Positions 1 to 9,442 of a stretch of DNA of 64,000 bases are shown in pieces. Origin of the DNA: Trichomonas vaginalis G3 (taxonomy: Eukaryota > Parabasalia > Trichomonadida > Trichomonadidae); NCBI RefSeq assembly GCF_026262505.1, contig NC_067203.1, positions 24,533,411 to 24,597,410 of the forward strand, written 5' to 3'. Each line of letters opens with the position of its first letter. The stretch's first letter is position 1. The notes beneath the pieces are model-generated. The model did no database searches. It saw only the letters and a list, made by a program, of their open reading frames with translations, and was not told the origin of the DNA. The position numbers and the translations under genes are program-made.

Positions 1-1
1 A

Positions 2-1782
2 TATGCATATGAAAAGTATCGTGAAGTTAGAAGTCAAATTACTTCTGGTCGAACCTTTACAGTAAACTTTGACGAAGGAAAGAACAAAGAAGGCTTCATG
101 GGAGTACTTGCTGCCATTCAAGACGGAAATAAGAAAGGATACAATCTCAGACTAACCGTAACAGATTTAGATGGTCATATTTACTATGCACATGGCAATG
201 TCACAACAGCCGCACAACTTCTTGACGCTTTCAAGACTACAAAGAGAGAACAAATGGTTGACTCCGACTCAGACATTTTGAATGCAATTGAAGGAATTGC
301 AAGTGTAAAATTTGAATGGTACCAACCTAACCCTCAAGCAGTCAGACAACATGCTGGATACTTCCCCTTCATAAATAAGTCTGACATTGACTTGACAAGG
401 TATGGAATTTACAATTCAATTGAAACAATTGTCAATGAACCTTGCATTCTTACATGTCTCAGGAACTCTGGTCTTGTTACAGAAGAGAAAATGAAGTATC
501 TTGAGTCATGTGTGAAGACAAGGTACATGCTCAGAGGTCAATTGGCAAAAATTGCACCGTTGGCAAATGTCAATATCCGAGTCAACATACCTACAGCTAA
601 AGGTTCTTCACATGACGACTATGTTGTTGACAAAGACTTACCATGGTTGAAGATTGCAATTGTCCACAACCACTTCATGTTGAACGAAAGTCTTATGTTC
701 GGAAAAGGTAAGTGCAACATTGTCAGAGCTGTAAACATTCTTTTCGAGAAAGGTTTGTTGGAACCAATTCCAGATGACAAGCTGACAGAAACTTTTGTAC
801 CAAAAGACGAAACAAACTTTTCATTGTTGGTAAGACCAAAAGTTGTTCCAGACAAAGTTCTAGTACAAAAGAAGTACACAATTCCAAAAGGAGTTGGATT
901 GTTCGGATACCAACCTGAACCAGAAGAACTTCCAATGAGGTTGCAAGAACTTCAAGATGCTATAAACAAACTTCCATTGAGACATCCAATTGACGTCAAA
1001 TTGTATTGGAGAGCATCTGAGTTAGGTCAGAAGGTTTTATATGAAACAGGTTGCTTCGACGATGTTTATGAGATAACAGGAGAAGTTTCTCAGAAGATAA
1101 GAGACTCACTTGAATTTCCACAAACTGCGATTGGATGCAACAAGTTCGACTCAGACGAAAAAATATACTATGTCGACCTTAACGCTGCGTACATGAGGTT
1201 TGTCCAATATATTCCGACTGGAATTCCAAACGAAGATGGTGAGTTCCCAGGAAGAACTATACAGTTGGAAAAGTCATACAACAACTGTATGATATTAGGA
1301 AAGCTTCAACCCCAAACTTGCAATGACACTCAAATTGCTTATGAATTCGACATGGGGATATTCCATTAAGAAAACCTCAAGAGATGAAGAGTAAACATTA
1401 TGAGAAGGTCGACAACTTTGTTGAAAGGTTCTCCCCTTTTGTTTTGAAGTACGAATTCACTCAAGGTCAAAGTGGCTTAGTAACCACATTAAAACCTATT
1501 GTCGAACATTGGTCTTACCCTCAGTTCGCAAAGGCAGTCCTTGACAACTACAACAAATTCTTCTCCGAAGTCAAATCCAAAGTGAAGGTTTACTATGAGA
1601 ACATTGACGCACTCATGACGAACGAAGAAGGGTACAACAAACTCATTGAAATGGGTTTAGTCGGTGAAAAGATGGGCTGTTTTAAGCTAGATAAGGTATT
1701 TTCCGAAGTTCATGTAATATCGAAAAGGAAGTACTGGGGCATACTTGAAGACGGCACAGAAATAAAACATTGCATGAAATAA
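2..1782 (+). pseudogene. B-type DNA polymerase-like gene of element A (5' end outside window)
   Basis: The reading frame is open from the window's first bases, so the gene begins further left. A palm motif-A-like stretch (YYVDLNAAYM) lies near base 1170. A later segment reads VYYENIDALMT, then LGxFKLD-like and KRKYWGI text, in the order expected for motif C and the thumb of organellar/viral B polymerases (DNA_pol_B_2). The upstream part carries HNHFMLNE. It would copy the element by protein-primed replication. The gene is broken, with about one interruption in view. Assignment to the polymerase is moderate because the sequence is divergent; the whole polymerase of element B is far easier to recognise. 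Confidence 0.5.
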
Positions 1783-1856
1783 AACATTGCATGAAGTAAA
1801 ACATTGCATACCATTTTAAAACGTTTTTTAAAACCATATATTTTTACATATATTAA

Positions 1857-2719
1857 ATGTTTCAGGTTGAAAAACAAAGAACAAAAGTAGCAGATACAAA
1901 ACCGTTAGACTATATCTTTACAAACGCCGGTAGGACTATATCAGATGAAGAAATTTCATCCGGCTCCTACCGCTTTGACTATCCAATTCGTTGGCTTCAA
2001 AGTCCTTCAGATGCAAAGGCAATAGGATTTAGAAGAGTTTTGTTTTCAAATAGAACTAACGCATTTATGTTCGCAGTATATTTTCATGGGCAGTATAAAG
2101 ATTCTGATGGTCTAATAGACAAATTTGACGAAATGAGAATCTTTACAATTCGTTCAGACGAAAACCTTGAGAAGACTCTAAATGACTTTCAAACTCAAAT
2201 AAACAAATACTACTGGGAATTTCAAGAAAAATACGACTCTTTACTAAATGGAACATACTATCTGAAACTAGAATATGACAAGATGAACTCCACCGTTTCA
2301 TTTCAAAGGATTGAAAATAACCCTCCAAGAGATACACAGTTTTTATTTTGGGAAGTAGACAAACGTTCTTGGGCACAATTTCTTCGGTTACTAAACCAGA
2401 ACGAACCATTACCACCTGACGGTCCGTTTAAATTTATACGCCCACCAACAGATTTGACAGTTATATAGAAACGTGTTCGACCCTCAAAATGTTATGTGTC
2501 ATGCAAGTTTCAGTTCAAGCAACAACAGTTTTCTTTGTATCGGTAAGGACTTTTATGACTTTGCTTCTAAATTCTACGAACCACACTAGTAACAGTTTCT
2601 CTGACTTTCAAGTTTGGTTCACAACAAACGGTGTGCAGCATATTATTCCATTATACTATGACTTTTATCTCGAATTGTCTTTCATATACAACTACGGAAA
2701 AGTGCTGAAAAAGTATTGA
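1857..2719 (+). pseudogene. unknown Maverick gene, broken
   Basis: The first about 200 codons (MFQVEKQRTKVADTKP...) are open and well composed, with many aromatic and charged residues and no recognised motif. Coding-like sequence continues after it to about 2.72 kb. It follows the polymerase gene by about 75 bases of AT-rich spacer (ATATATTTTTACATATATTAA just before the ATG), which resembles the promoter spacers elsewhere in the element. Broken, perhaps two or three interruptions. I do not recognise the product and give no function. Confidence 0.45.
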
Positions 2720-2860
2720 AAAATATATTTTAGGGTAGATGTTTTTTTAGGTGTGCCTATGTGCCTCGGTCAAATGAACTTCTCTTAAAATTACTGACAA
2801 CACGACATTTTGACAACATCGTAGAAAACACGCAAAACTCATGAATTTTGTATAAAAAAG

Positions 2861-2884
2861 CAACCGCCGGAATTCCGGCGGTTG
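2861..2884. terminator. perfect 24-bp CAACCGCCG palindrome
   Basis: CAACCGCCGGAATTCCGGCGGTTG is a perfect palindrome, strongly GC-rich against AT-rich surroundings. Related hairpins sit at 3244-3266 and 60949-60967; the last is followed by a run of seven Ts. All lie in gaps after genes. An RNA 3'-end or insulator role is inference. Confidence 0.4.
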
Positions 2885-2914
2885 GTATATTCTTCACAAA
2901 ATGCTTGTTTTGAG

Positions 2915-3002
2915 GTTAAGCCACAAACGGATGTCCGACGGTTAAGCCACAAACGGATGTCCGACGGTTAAGCCACAAACGGATGTCCGACGGTTAAGCC
3001 AC
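2915..3002. repeat. 26-bp tandem repeat, 3.4 copies
   Basis: The unit runs GTTAAGCCAC then AAACGGATGTCCGACG; three full copies (2915-2940, 2941-2966, 2967-2992) and a 10-base partial. A related ACAAACGAATGTCCGACG occurs near 7505, and a related lead-in (AAAATGCTTGTTTTG) near 2899 and 63974. No coding role seen. Confidence 0.85.
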
Positions 3003-3036
3003 TCAAAAATATTTTTTATTTTTTGTAAGAACTGAA

Positions 3037-3693
3037 ATGACAGTCGAAGCAAAAACGTTCACGAACAAATCTAATGGCGAAACATTCACAAAAGGCACTT
3101 ACAACGGTATTGAAGTCTTACGTAGAGACAAGGATGTTATATAAATGCAACAAAGATGTGTCAGCAGTTTAGGAAGACTTTAGAAGGTTGTTGGAAAATA
3201 AGTCCTGGGAAGAGTTTTTAAGGCATTTTGTGAAGAATAATACCAACCCGCGGAAAACGGCGGTTGCTTTTTATACAAAGGTTCATGCAGGATTCCGGAT
3301 GAAATCAAACAGGTTAGAGGAATGTATGTAGACCAAGACCGTAAACTATATAGCAATGTGGCTCTCCAAATATTGTATAGCAGTTGGAAAAATTCTGGAC
3401 TCCATAGACAAGAAAGTTCATGAGAAATTAGATGAAGAAGAACTTGAAGATACAGTAGAGAATGCAAAACCTTTGTTCGAACAAGAAGTTAGAAAAATGC
3501 TATGAAAAAACAAATAGAACATGAACGTGAGATATGTTCTGGTTATAGAGATTCTCCATACGAACTAGACCAATGGGAACAAGAAGATTTAAAGAGAGAA
3601 TTTAGAGAATATGAACTCGCTAAAATTTCATTAGAAGCTGCAGAAGAGAGGTTAAAAGTTTGGGGTCGTTTTGTACAAAAATATTGTGAGTAA
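3037..3693 (+). pseudogene. unknown small Maverick gene, broken
   Basis: A start at 3037 follows the element's usual promoter-like spacer (ATATTTTTTATTTTTTGTAAGAACTGAA before the ATG). The N-terminal text is MTVEAKTFTNKSNGETFTKG. The 3' part (3502-3693) is open and encodes a charged, probably helical 63-residue segment (MKKQIEHEREICSG...). Broken, about three interruptions. Two CAACC hairpins (one inside, one upstream) suggest repeat-driven rearrangement. Product not recognised. Confidence 0.35.
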
Positions 3694-3719
3694 ATGAACC
3701 ATTTATTTTTATTGAATTC

Positions 3720-4080
3720 AGCACAAAATAATGTTTAGGGTAGAATGTTAGATCTAACCTCTTTTCTAACCTCTTTTCTAACCTCTTTTCTACCCTCATG
3801 AATTTTCATGATTTCTTCGTAAATGTTTTGTCGAAACTTCTTCATCGTAAATGTTTTGTCATGATTTCTTCGTAAATGTTTTGTCAAGACTTCTTCGTAA
3901 ATGTTTTGTCATGATTTCTTCATCGTAATGAGTGTAAAGGACCCAAAAATATATTTTATGTTAGAATGTTAGATCTAACATGTTTTCTAACCTGTTTTCT
4001 AACATCGTAGAAAACTCATGAAATTTCATGAATTTTCCTTAAGATAGAAAAGTATTGAAAAAATAAAGTTAGTTTTTTTA
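3720..4080. repeat. intergenic palindrome and GTAAATGTTTTGTC repeats
   Basis: Two copies of the element's GTTAGATCTAAC-centred palindrome (first core 3747-3758, another near 3970) flank a short tandem of TTCTTCGTAAATGTTTTGTCA units. Arms are built from TTTTCTAACCT or TTTTCTAACAT blocks. The stretch ends in the promoter-like AAAGTTAGTTTTTTTAA segment of the next gene. No gene seen. Confidence 0.8.
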
Positions 4081-4110
4081 AAAAATATTTTTTATTTTTA
4101 TTGTAAGAAC

Positions 4111-5022
4111 ATGTTAGCAACAACTTCACCAAACTCTTTAGTCATGAATCCAACATCTATGTAGTAGAGATGAAAAGCTTCATTCCTTCTTCATATACTT
4201 TCGAAACAGAAATCCAGAAGATAAAGCAAGAATTCTCCAAGGAGATTTAGACTGTAGTGCGAAAGATGAAACAAATGAACAGTATCTTTATGAAATGCAG
4301 GACCTCATCGACCATTTACCCAAATTGCCTGAAATTCAGCAGCAAAAACTCACTATTCCCGAATTTGACGAAATAGAAGTCAAAGCAACTGACTCAGTAG
4401 AAATAAGAAGTTCATACGAAAGGTAAATTATGAATTCCTTGGATTTCATTGCAACCACAAAGTCATGGACAAAGATTGCGACATGGTATATAAGAACATC
4501 TCTGACATATATAAATCTGAAGAATTTAAGACCTACGACAACTTTGTTTCGTTAGTTGCAAAATGTGTTTGGGAAATAAGAGATAAAGATAGTAGGGGTA
4601 AGGTATGGAACGAACAAATAAGACCAGCAACTTTTGAATTTAAGAGGACCATTGACGCCTTAGTTGTTCTAGCAGGACAAATTTCAATGTACAATGCAAA
4701 AATGAACCCGCAATGTTCAAAATGTAAAGCAGCAATGAGGAGATATAACTACTCCGTCAAAGAGATAGAACGTATGCGAAACGACTATGCAGACTTAAAG
4801 AAAGAAGCAGAAAAGCCAGCAGAAGATAAAATGGACATGTTAGCATTTCTGAACAAAAACTATCCAACAGCAGAAGATTTCCTTCTATCTGACGTCAAGA
4901 AGAAGTATAAAGAAACTTTCGGTATCGTTAAAACATTCGATATCCTCAGCGAAGAAATAGAAGCCACAAAATTGTTTAGAGTCTCACGAATTCATAACGT
5001 TTACCATGTAAAACGCTTGTAA
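4111..5022 (+). pseudogene. unknown CxxC Maverick accessory gene, broken copy
   Basis: Start at 4111 follows ATTTTTATTGTAAGAAC. The 3' two-thirds (4465-5022) is open: MDKDCDMVYKNISDIYKSEE... with a CSKCKAAMRRYNYSVKEIERMR segment, probably a small metal-binding or redox pair followed by a long helix. A second copy lies at 61576-62518 in element D, also just upstream of the KilA-N/T5orf172 gene, so this is the first member of a three-gene cassette. Broken, about two interruptions. Function unknown. Confidence 0.5.
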
Positions 5023-5027
5023 AATAA

Positions 5028-5460
5028 CTGGGGTAGAAAAGAGGGTAGAAAACAGGTTAGATCTAACCTTCTACCCTAAACATTATTTTTATTGAATTCC
5101 GTATGAAATTTCATGAGTTTTGTATGTTTTAGACCATGTTAGAAAACATGTTAGAAAACATGTTAGATCTAACATTCTAACATAAACATTATTTTTACTG
5201 AATTCCGTATGAAATTTCATGAGTTTTGTGTGTTTTAGACCATGTTAGAAAAGAGGTTAGAAAAGAGGTTAGATCTAACATTCTACCCTAAAATATATTT
5301 TTGCTGAATTCCGTATGAAATTTCATGAGTTTTGTGTGTTTTAGACCATGTTAGAAAAGAGGTTAGAAAACATGTTAGATCTAACATTCTAACATAAACA
5401 TTATTTTTGCTGAAAAATGACCAAATTTCATGAATTTCCTTAAGATAGAAAATAAAAGCT
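5028..5460. repeat. four tandem GTTAGATCTAAC palindromes
   Basis: Four blocks of about 100 bases each hold a palindrome whose core is GTTAGATCTAAC, with arms of GTTAGAAAACAT or GTTAGAAAAGAG, then CATTATTTTT or AATATATTTTT, then GAATTCCGTATGAAATTTCATGAG. The arms differ between blocks but the core stays palindromic. The array separates the CxxC gene from the KilA-N gene. Confidence 0.85.
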
Positions 5461-5506
5461 AGTTTTTTTAAAATATTTTTTTTTATTTTGTATGTAAGAA
5501 CAGGAA
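5461..5506 (+). promoter_or_regulatory. Maverick-type promoter spacer
   Basis: AGTTTTTTTAAAATA, a T-rich box, then TTTTGTATGTAAGAACAGGAA directly before the ATG at 5507. The same layout (GTTAGTTTT, TTTATTTT, GTATGTAAAGACAG) precedes starts at 62675, 31647 and 61576, in two element families. It differs from the host's short initiator. Promoter function is inference from recurrence and position. Confidence 0.5.
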
Positions 5507-6118
5507 ATGTCAAACACTGAGTTTGAAACAGTTAGAAAGATAGACAATGACACCAAAATGGTTAGAATTGGTGATTTAAACGTAAGATACTCAAAGAAAT
5601 ACAACAAATATTCTTTGTCAGACATTATATCTCCATCTGGAAAGAAAACAAACGACTGGGTTAAAAATGCTTCATCTCAGAAAATTTTGACAAGAAATCC
5701 TGAGCTTATGATATCGGTAAGATTTCATGGAACTACAGCATATCTTATAGACAAAAGTCTTATACCAGTAGTTTTGTTCTGGTTAGACCCAGTTGTTGGA
5801 TATAATTTCATAACATATGGTTCATTCGATACGGAACGTTGCAGTGAAGGCTTACTTTACATCGTTCAGAAACCGAAAGACTTCAATACAAAGAGATATA
5901 AGATAGGAAGAACATTTAATATAACTAAAAGATATGACTCTACAGTCAATAGAGTTAAGGTTGTGTTTGTTAACGATATGAGAGCTGCAGAAACAGAACT
6001 GCTTGAAAAGTTTGAGAAAATGTATGGTGCTCCCACGAAAGGTAAAGAAACGTTTGAAATAGATGAGATAGATAAAGCTATAAAATTATTTGACGAAGTT
6101 GCTGAAAAATACATGTAA
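5507..6118 (+). CDS. KilA-N / T5orf172 DNA-binding protein
   Basis: 203 residues; start chosen at MSNTEFETV because it directly follows the conserved spacer. Residues about 20-102 fit a KilA-N domain (NKYSLSDIISPSGK, NDWVKNAS, then TAYLIDKSLIPVVLFWLDP), a DNA-binding fold of viral regulators. Residues about 115-190 fit T5orf172/GIY-YIG-like (GLLYIVQKP, YKIGRTFNITKRYD, AETELLEKFE). Likely binds element or host DNA; whether the second domain cuts is unknown. Near-identical copies occur at 62675-63286 (element D) and as a remnant at 31647-32251 (element B). The reading frame looks whole. Confidence 0.85.
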   Translation: MSNTEFETVRKIDNDTKMVRIGDLNVRYSKKYNKYSLSDIISPSGKKTNDWVKNASSQKILTRNPELMISVRFHGTTAYLIDKSLIPVVLFWLDPVVGYNFITYGSFDTERCSEGLLYIVQKPKDFNTKRYKIGRTFNITKRYDSTVNRVKVVFVNDMRAAETELLEKFEKMYGAPTKGKETFEIDEIDKAIKLFDEVAEKYM

Positions 6119-6206
6119 AGCGTTTATTTTTGGTCTTTTATACAAGATAGAAAATAACGCTAATTTTATTTTTTTTTATTTTTTTATCCGGAATATAAAG
6201 ACAGAT

Positions 6207-7034
6207 ATGTCAACAACAGAGAACACAACAACTGCTATCGTTCATGAAGCTATAAATGAAGAATATGAGTGGGTTCAGTTTAACAAACAACTCCGTCTCA
6301 TTCGTTCGGTCAAAGACGATATGTACCAAATGCAAAGTATTTTGAATACTCTTCGTTCTACAAAGCAAGCATACCATTGGTTTGAAAACCAACAGACAAA
6401 AGAACTTTTAGAAGAATTTCCTCATATGTTTGCTACCCTCGGAAAACCGAGGGTAGAGATTCCGTACGAAAATCGCAAGAATTTGGCTCCTGGTTTGAGA
6501 GGTTGGTATGTACATAGACTTCTTGTAAATGCTGTTGCAATGTGGGCGTCACCTCGCTATGCTTGTTATATTTTCATGATGTTAGATGAAATTCATAGAC
6601 AAGAACGTGAAGAGATGGAAAAGAAACTTCAAGCAAAAGATGAAGTCATTGAAGCAAAAGACAAAAGCCTTCAGAAAAGAATACCACGTTCGGTACCAAA
6701 AGGAAAGGAAAAGAACTATAAGTATATGATTTATACTGAAGAGATGGAAAATGAAGAAGATAAAGATATGGTTATGTTGCATTTAGTCAGAAGAAACAAC
6801 AAAAGCTTTTACGACCTTGCTAAGATTTACAAATCTGACAGAAATTGGTTCTATCGCGAAAACTTACCGATTTCAATGACCCCAAATGAAGATGTGAAAC
6901 AAATAGTTCAAGATACGTTACCTCAAACACACTATGATATGAAAGGTTGTACAATACTTACCTTCAAAGAAGATTTGCCATTGTTAAAGGAAAAAATAAC
7001 AGAGTATTTTGACAACTTCAAACAAGTAGGGTAG
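6207..7034 (+). CDS. KilA-N (MSV199-like) / DUF3627 protein
   Basis: 275 residues from the ATG at 6207, picked over upstream in-frame codons because it follows TTTTTTTATCCGGAATATAAAGACAGAT, the promoter spacer also seen before 63373. Residues about 90-165 (NLAPGLRGWYVHRLLVNAVAMWASPRYACYIF) fit the KilA-N/MSV199 core. A charged helix (about 165-195) leads into IPRSVPKGKEKNYKYMIY and a MLHLVRRN / WFYRENLPISM tail typical of DUF3627 in entomopoxviruses and trichomonad Mavericks. Probable DNA-binding regulator. It follows the KilA-N/T5orf172 gene on the same strand. Looks whole. Confidence 0.8.
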   Translation: MSTTENTTTAIVHEAINEEYEWVQFNKQLRLIRSVKDDMYQMQSILNTLRSTKQAYHWFENQQTKELLEEFPHMFATLGKPRVEIPYENRKNLAPGLRGWYVHRLLVNAVAMWASPRYACYIFMMLDEIHRQEREEMEKKLQAKDEVIEAKDKSLQKRIPRSVPKGKEKNYKYMIYTEEMENEEDKDMVMLHLVRRNNKSFYDLAKIYKSDRNWFYRENLPISMTPNEDVKQIVQDTLPQTHYDMKGCTILTFKEDLPLLKEKITEYFDNFKQVG

Positions 7035-7038
7035 ATGA

Positions 7039-7620
7039 ACCATTTATTTTTCAAGCTTGACTTCAGATGGCTCAGGTAGCTCTATAAGGTAAATTGTCTT
7101 GTCAAATCCTTCCGACATTCCAAGTTCTTCCTTCCGACATTCCAAGTTCTTCCTTCCGACATTCCGAGTCCTTCCTTCCGACATTCCAAGTTCTTCCTTC
7201 CGACATTCCAAGTCCTTCCTTCCAACTGGAAAAAAATTTCCCGACAACTGGAAAAAATTTTCCTTCAGACAGGAAAAAAATTTCCTGTTGTCCGTCCGTA
7301 AACCATTCAAATTTTCGAAAATTGAGAACTTTTTGGTCGAACGACAGAAAAAGTTTTTCCTTCCAACTGGAAAAAATTTTCCTTCCAACTGGAAAAAATT
7401 TTCCCGACAACTGGAAAAGTTTTTCCTTCCAACAGGAAAAGTTCTTCCTTCCGACATTCCGAGTCCTTCCTTCCAACTGGAAAAGTTCTTCCATCCGACA
7501 GGACACAAACGAATGTCCGACGTACCACCAACCGAGTCCATTCCAAAGCCAGAAGAACCGACAGCCCCAGCACCACAAGCAGACTAAGACTAAACATTTA
7601 TTTTTCAAGCTTGACTTTTT
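7039..7620. repeat. 22-bp TTCCGACATTCCAAG / AACTGGAAAAAATTTTCC array between duplicated ends
   Basis: From about 7117 to 7505 two related 22-base units alternate: GACATTCCAAGTTCTTCCTTCC and AACTGGAAAAAATTTTCCTTCC. Because 22 is not a multiple of three the array is open in several frames on both strands, which gives long low-complexity frames (SDIPSSSFRH, RKEELGMSEG) I do not accept as genes. Both sides carry the same CATTTATTTTTCAAGCTTGACTT (7042 and 7594), suggesting duplication of a gene 3' end around the array. A Pro-rich C-terminus (TESIPKPEEPTAPAPQAD) at 7535-7587 might be the end of a small rightward gene. Confidence 0.75.
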
Positions 7621-8479
7621 ACAATTTGAACTTTGTTCGCGTAGATGTGAATTCTGAAAGAAGTATGAGGGTCTTGTATGACTTTGTACTTCTCCCATAG
7701 TTCATGTCTGTCAAACTTACCTGCCATGGACTCTTTCATAAGTTCCATGAAATCGTCTTCGGACAATCCAGGGAAAAGTATGATATCAGTAAGTATTCTT
7801 TTAACATCCTTACTTAAACTCTTTGCTGTCTGTACACAAATGACAACTGAGATGTTAAAGTGTCTGAGCTTCTTAAGAATTCGACACATATCTTGTTCTC
7901 TGTTCTTTAACAAAGGATGAGAAGCAAAGTCATCTAAAATAAGAAGACATCTGTGAGGGTAAGTCTTCCAATCGTAAGATTGCAATTTCTTCGAAATGTA
8001 TTCTATCTCTTTCTGTTTGTTTCGGAAGTGTTTCTTCTCTAATATTCTCTGCATTTCCTCATTTGGGTCTTTAAACTTCGAGTTTATATACTCATTTATA
8101 GCATTGTACTTCAAAACTCTTCTTTGGTACTTCTTTATCCAATCTAACAACTCAGAGTCTTTTATACATACTAACTTAGACTTTTTATAATATCTTTGAA
8201 CGAATTGACGGTTTGGTCAAATTGACCAGAAGTACTACAAATGACTACTAACTCATAGAATGGGTTCTTCTCATCTAGTTCTTGTTGTTGTGCAGCCATT
8301 TTAAGATAAGTGAAAGTCTTACCCGACCCAGGCGGTGCAATTAGACCTGTTATACCATTCTGAGCAAATAGGAACTTGTCATGTATGGGTTTTATCTGAG
8401 CATTTTCCAACTTCCTCTTGTTCTTATTTAAAACATTCTCAAATTTCTTGTCAATGTCAGCAAACTTTTTTTCTAACAT
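7605..8479 (-). pseudogene. packaging ATPase (A32/FtsK-HerA type) of element A, broken
   Basis: The gene reads leftward from 8479, an ATG facing the start at 8516 across a 36-base AT-rich gap. Walker A GLIAPPGSGKTFT comes first; further on HRCLLILDDFA gives Walker B, followed by a VVICVQTAKSL sensor-like strand, the order seen in Polinton and NCLDV genome-packaging ATPases. The role would be to pump element DNA into the capsid. Broken, about one interruption. The corresponding genes in elements B and D are only distantly similar, which supports a different element family. Confidence 0.8.
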
Positions 8480-8515
8480 ATTTTTAGAAAAATTAAAATT
8501 TTTATCTTTTTGAAA
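8480..8515. promoter_or_regulatory. 36-bp divergent promoter
   Basis: The gap between the leftward ATPase start (8479) and the rightward start at 8516 is nearly all A/T and contains TATTTTTAG on one side and TTTTTATCTTTTTG on the other. Two starts share one very small spacer, so it should act in both directions; that is inference. Confidence 0.4.
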
Positions 8516-8971
8516 ATGTCTAGTGATTTCGCTATCTATATTCGAGACAAACTTTTCGACTCTAAAACATCTGTCGACCATAAAATCTTACATAGTGTAA
8601 ACAAGAAAGGTGAATTTGTTCTAAAGTTCTGTTTCTGGGAATATGACAAGAACCATAAAACATTAGGCAGAGAAGTCTTTAAGTTTGTCAATGACAGACT
8701 TGTTGACAGAGATGACGCCGATTGGAAAGATGAAGTCCAACAAAAGTTCTTAGAATGCAAAGAAGACACATGCGCTGTTCTTGAAGATGAAATAGAAAAC
8801 AGAATAGAAGAGCTATTAAAGGACAAAGAACTTTTACATAAATATGGTTGCGCCAAATTTGACATAACTCCACCAGAGAAGAAGAAGAAGAGAGAAAAGA
8901 AAGAAAAGAAAGTAGAAGAAGAGAAGAAAGAACCTGAACCAGTTCCAGAGAAAAAGAAATTTGACATGTAA
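8516..8971 (+). CDS. unknown protein with Lys/Glu-rich tail
   Basis: 151 residues from the ATG at 8516 (MSSDFAIYIRDKLFD); an in-frame TTG just upstream is not used. The N-terminal 110 residues are mixed alpha/beta with no recognised motif (FVLKFCFWEYDKNHKTLGREVFKF). The last about 35 residues are highly charged (KKKKREKKEKKVEEEKK) and end EPVPEKKKFDM. It is divergent to the ATPase and convergent with the next gene, with only 16 bases between stops that hold AAAATAAACTTTTATTTTT. Charged tails of this sort suit nucleic-acid or partner binding; function unknown. Confidence 0.6.
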   Translation: MSSDFAIYIRDKLFDSKTSVDHKILHSVNKKGEFVLKFCFWEYDKNHKTLGREVFKFVNDRLVDRDDADWKDEVQQKFLECKEDTCAVLEDEIENRIEELLKDKELLHKYGCAKFDITPPEKKKKREKKEKKVEEEKKEPEPVPEKKKFDM

Positions 8972-8987
8972 AAATAAACTTTTATTT

Positions 8988-9407
8988 TTAGAACATTTCT
9001 GGGTCAATGTCAATGTTCTCTTCCTCTTTAGGGGCAAACACTGGCTTAGACTCTAAAATCTTTTTACCCAATTTACCTTGAACTTCAACTATCTTAGACT
9101 CATAATATTCATAGTCGTCTGTCTTCTTTGGTTCATAAGGTATAACAAGTTTGTATGCTTTACCTTCTTCGAGTTTTGAGAACTTTCTGTCAAAATTTTC
9201 TTTGACTGTCAACATACCGTCAATGTATAAGTCTTCAAAAGTTGCACCACTTTTTCTAACAACAGCAAACTTAACTGGTGCAATGTTCCAAATTTTGTCA
9301 AATGTAGACTTTTCAAAATTGTAGAAGTAAACATTCAAATATGCGAATGGAGCTAACTTATCTTTGACTTCTGTCATGTACTTATTTACTGAGATGAATT
9401 TCGTCAT
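8988..9407 (-). CDS. unknown small Maverick protein (FISVNKYM family)
   Basis: 139 residues, start at 9407 after a TATTTTTTTATCCGATAGAAAAG spacer that matches the element's promoter pattern. It begins MTKFISVNKYMTEVKDKLAPFAYLNVYFYNFEK. The first about 50 residues resemble those of the gene at 19404 in element B (RFVTVNQLMDALSPILENVKQVDVYFDDYVES...IKPIAFAF). So it is a Maverick core gene present in two families. The tail is acidic (EEENIDIDPEMF). Function unknown; a small nucleic-acid-binding role is possible but not shown. Confidence 0.6.
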   Translation of the reverse strand: MTKFISVNKYMTEVKDKLAPFAYLNVYFYNFEKSTFDKIWNIAPVKFAVVRKSGATFEDLYIDGMLTVKENFDRKFSKLEEGKAYKLVIPYEPKKTDDYEYYESKIVEVQGKLGKKILESKPVFAPKEEENIDIDPEMF

Positions 9408-9442
9408 CTTTTCTATCGGATAAAAAAATATTTTTTTAAAAT

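Noticed and set aside
2489-2719. Independent 76-residue gene
   Set aside because: Fits better as the remaining part of the broken gene that begins at 1857 than as a separate gene.
7044-7698. Five overlapping 90-200 residue frames on both strands
   Set aside because: All are translations of the 22-bp repeat array in different frames; low complexity and no conserved domain.
8536-8967. Reverse frame rich in Ser/Phe (FFSSSTFFSFFSLFFFF)
   Set aside because: Antisense of the Lys/Glu-rich tail of the 8516-8971 gene.
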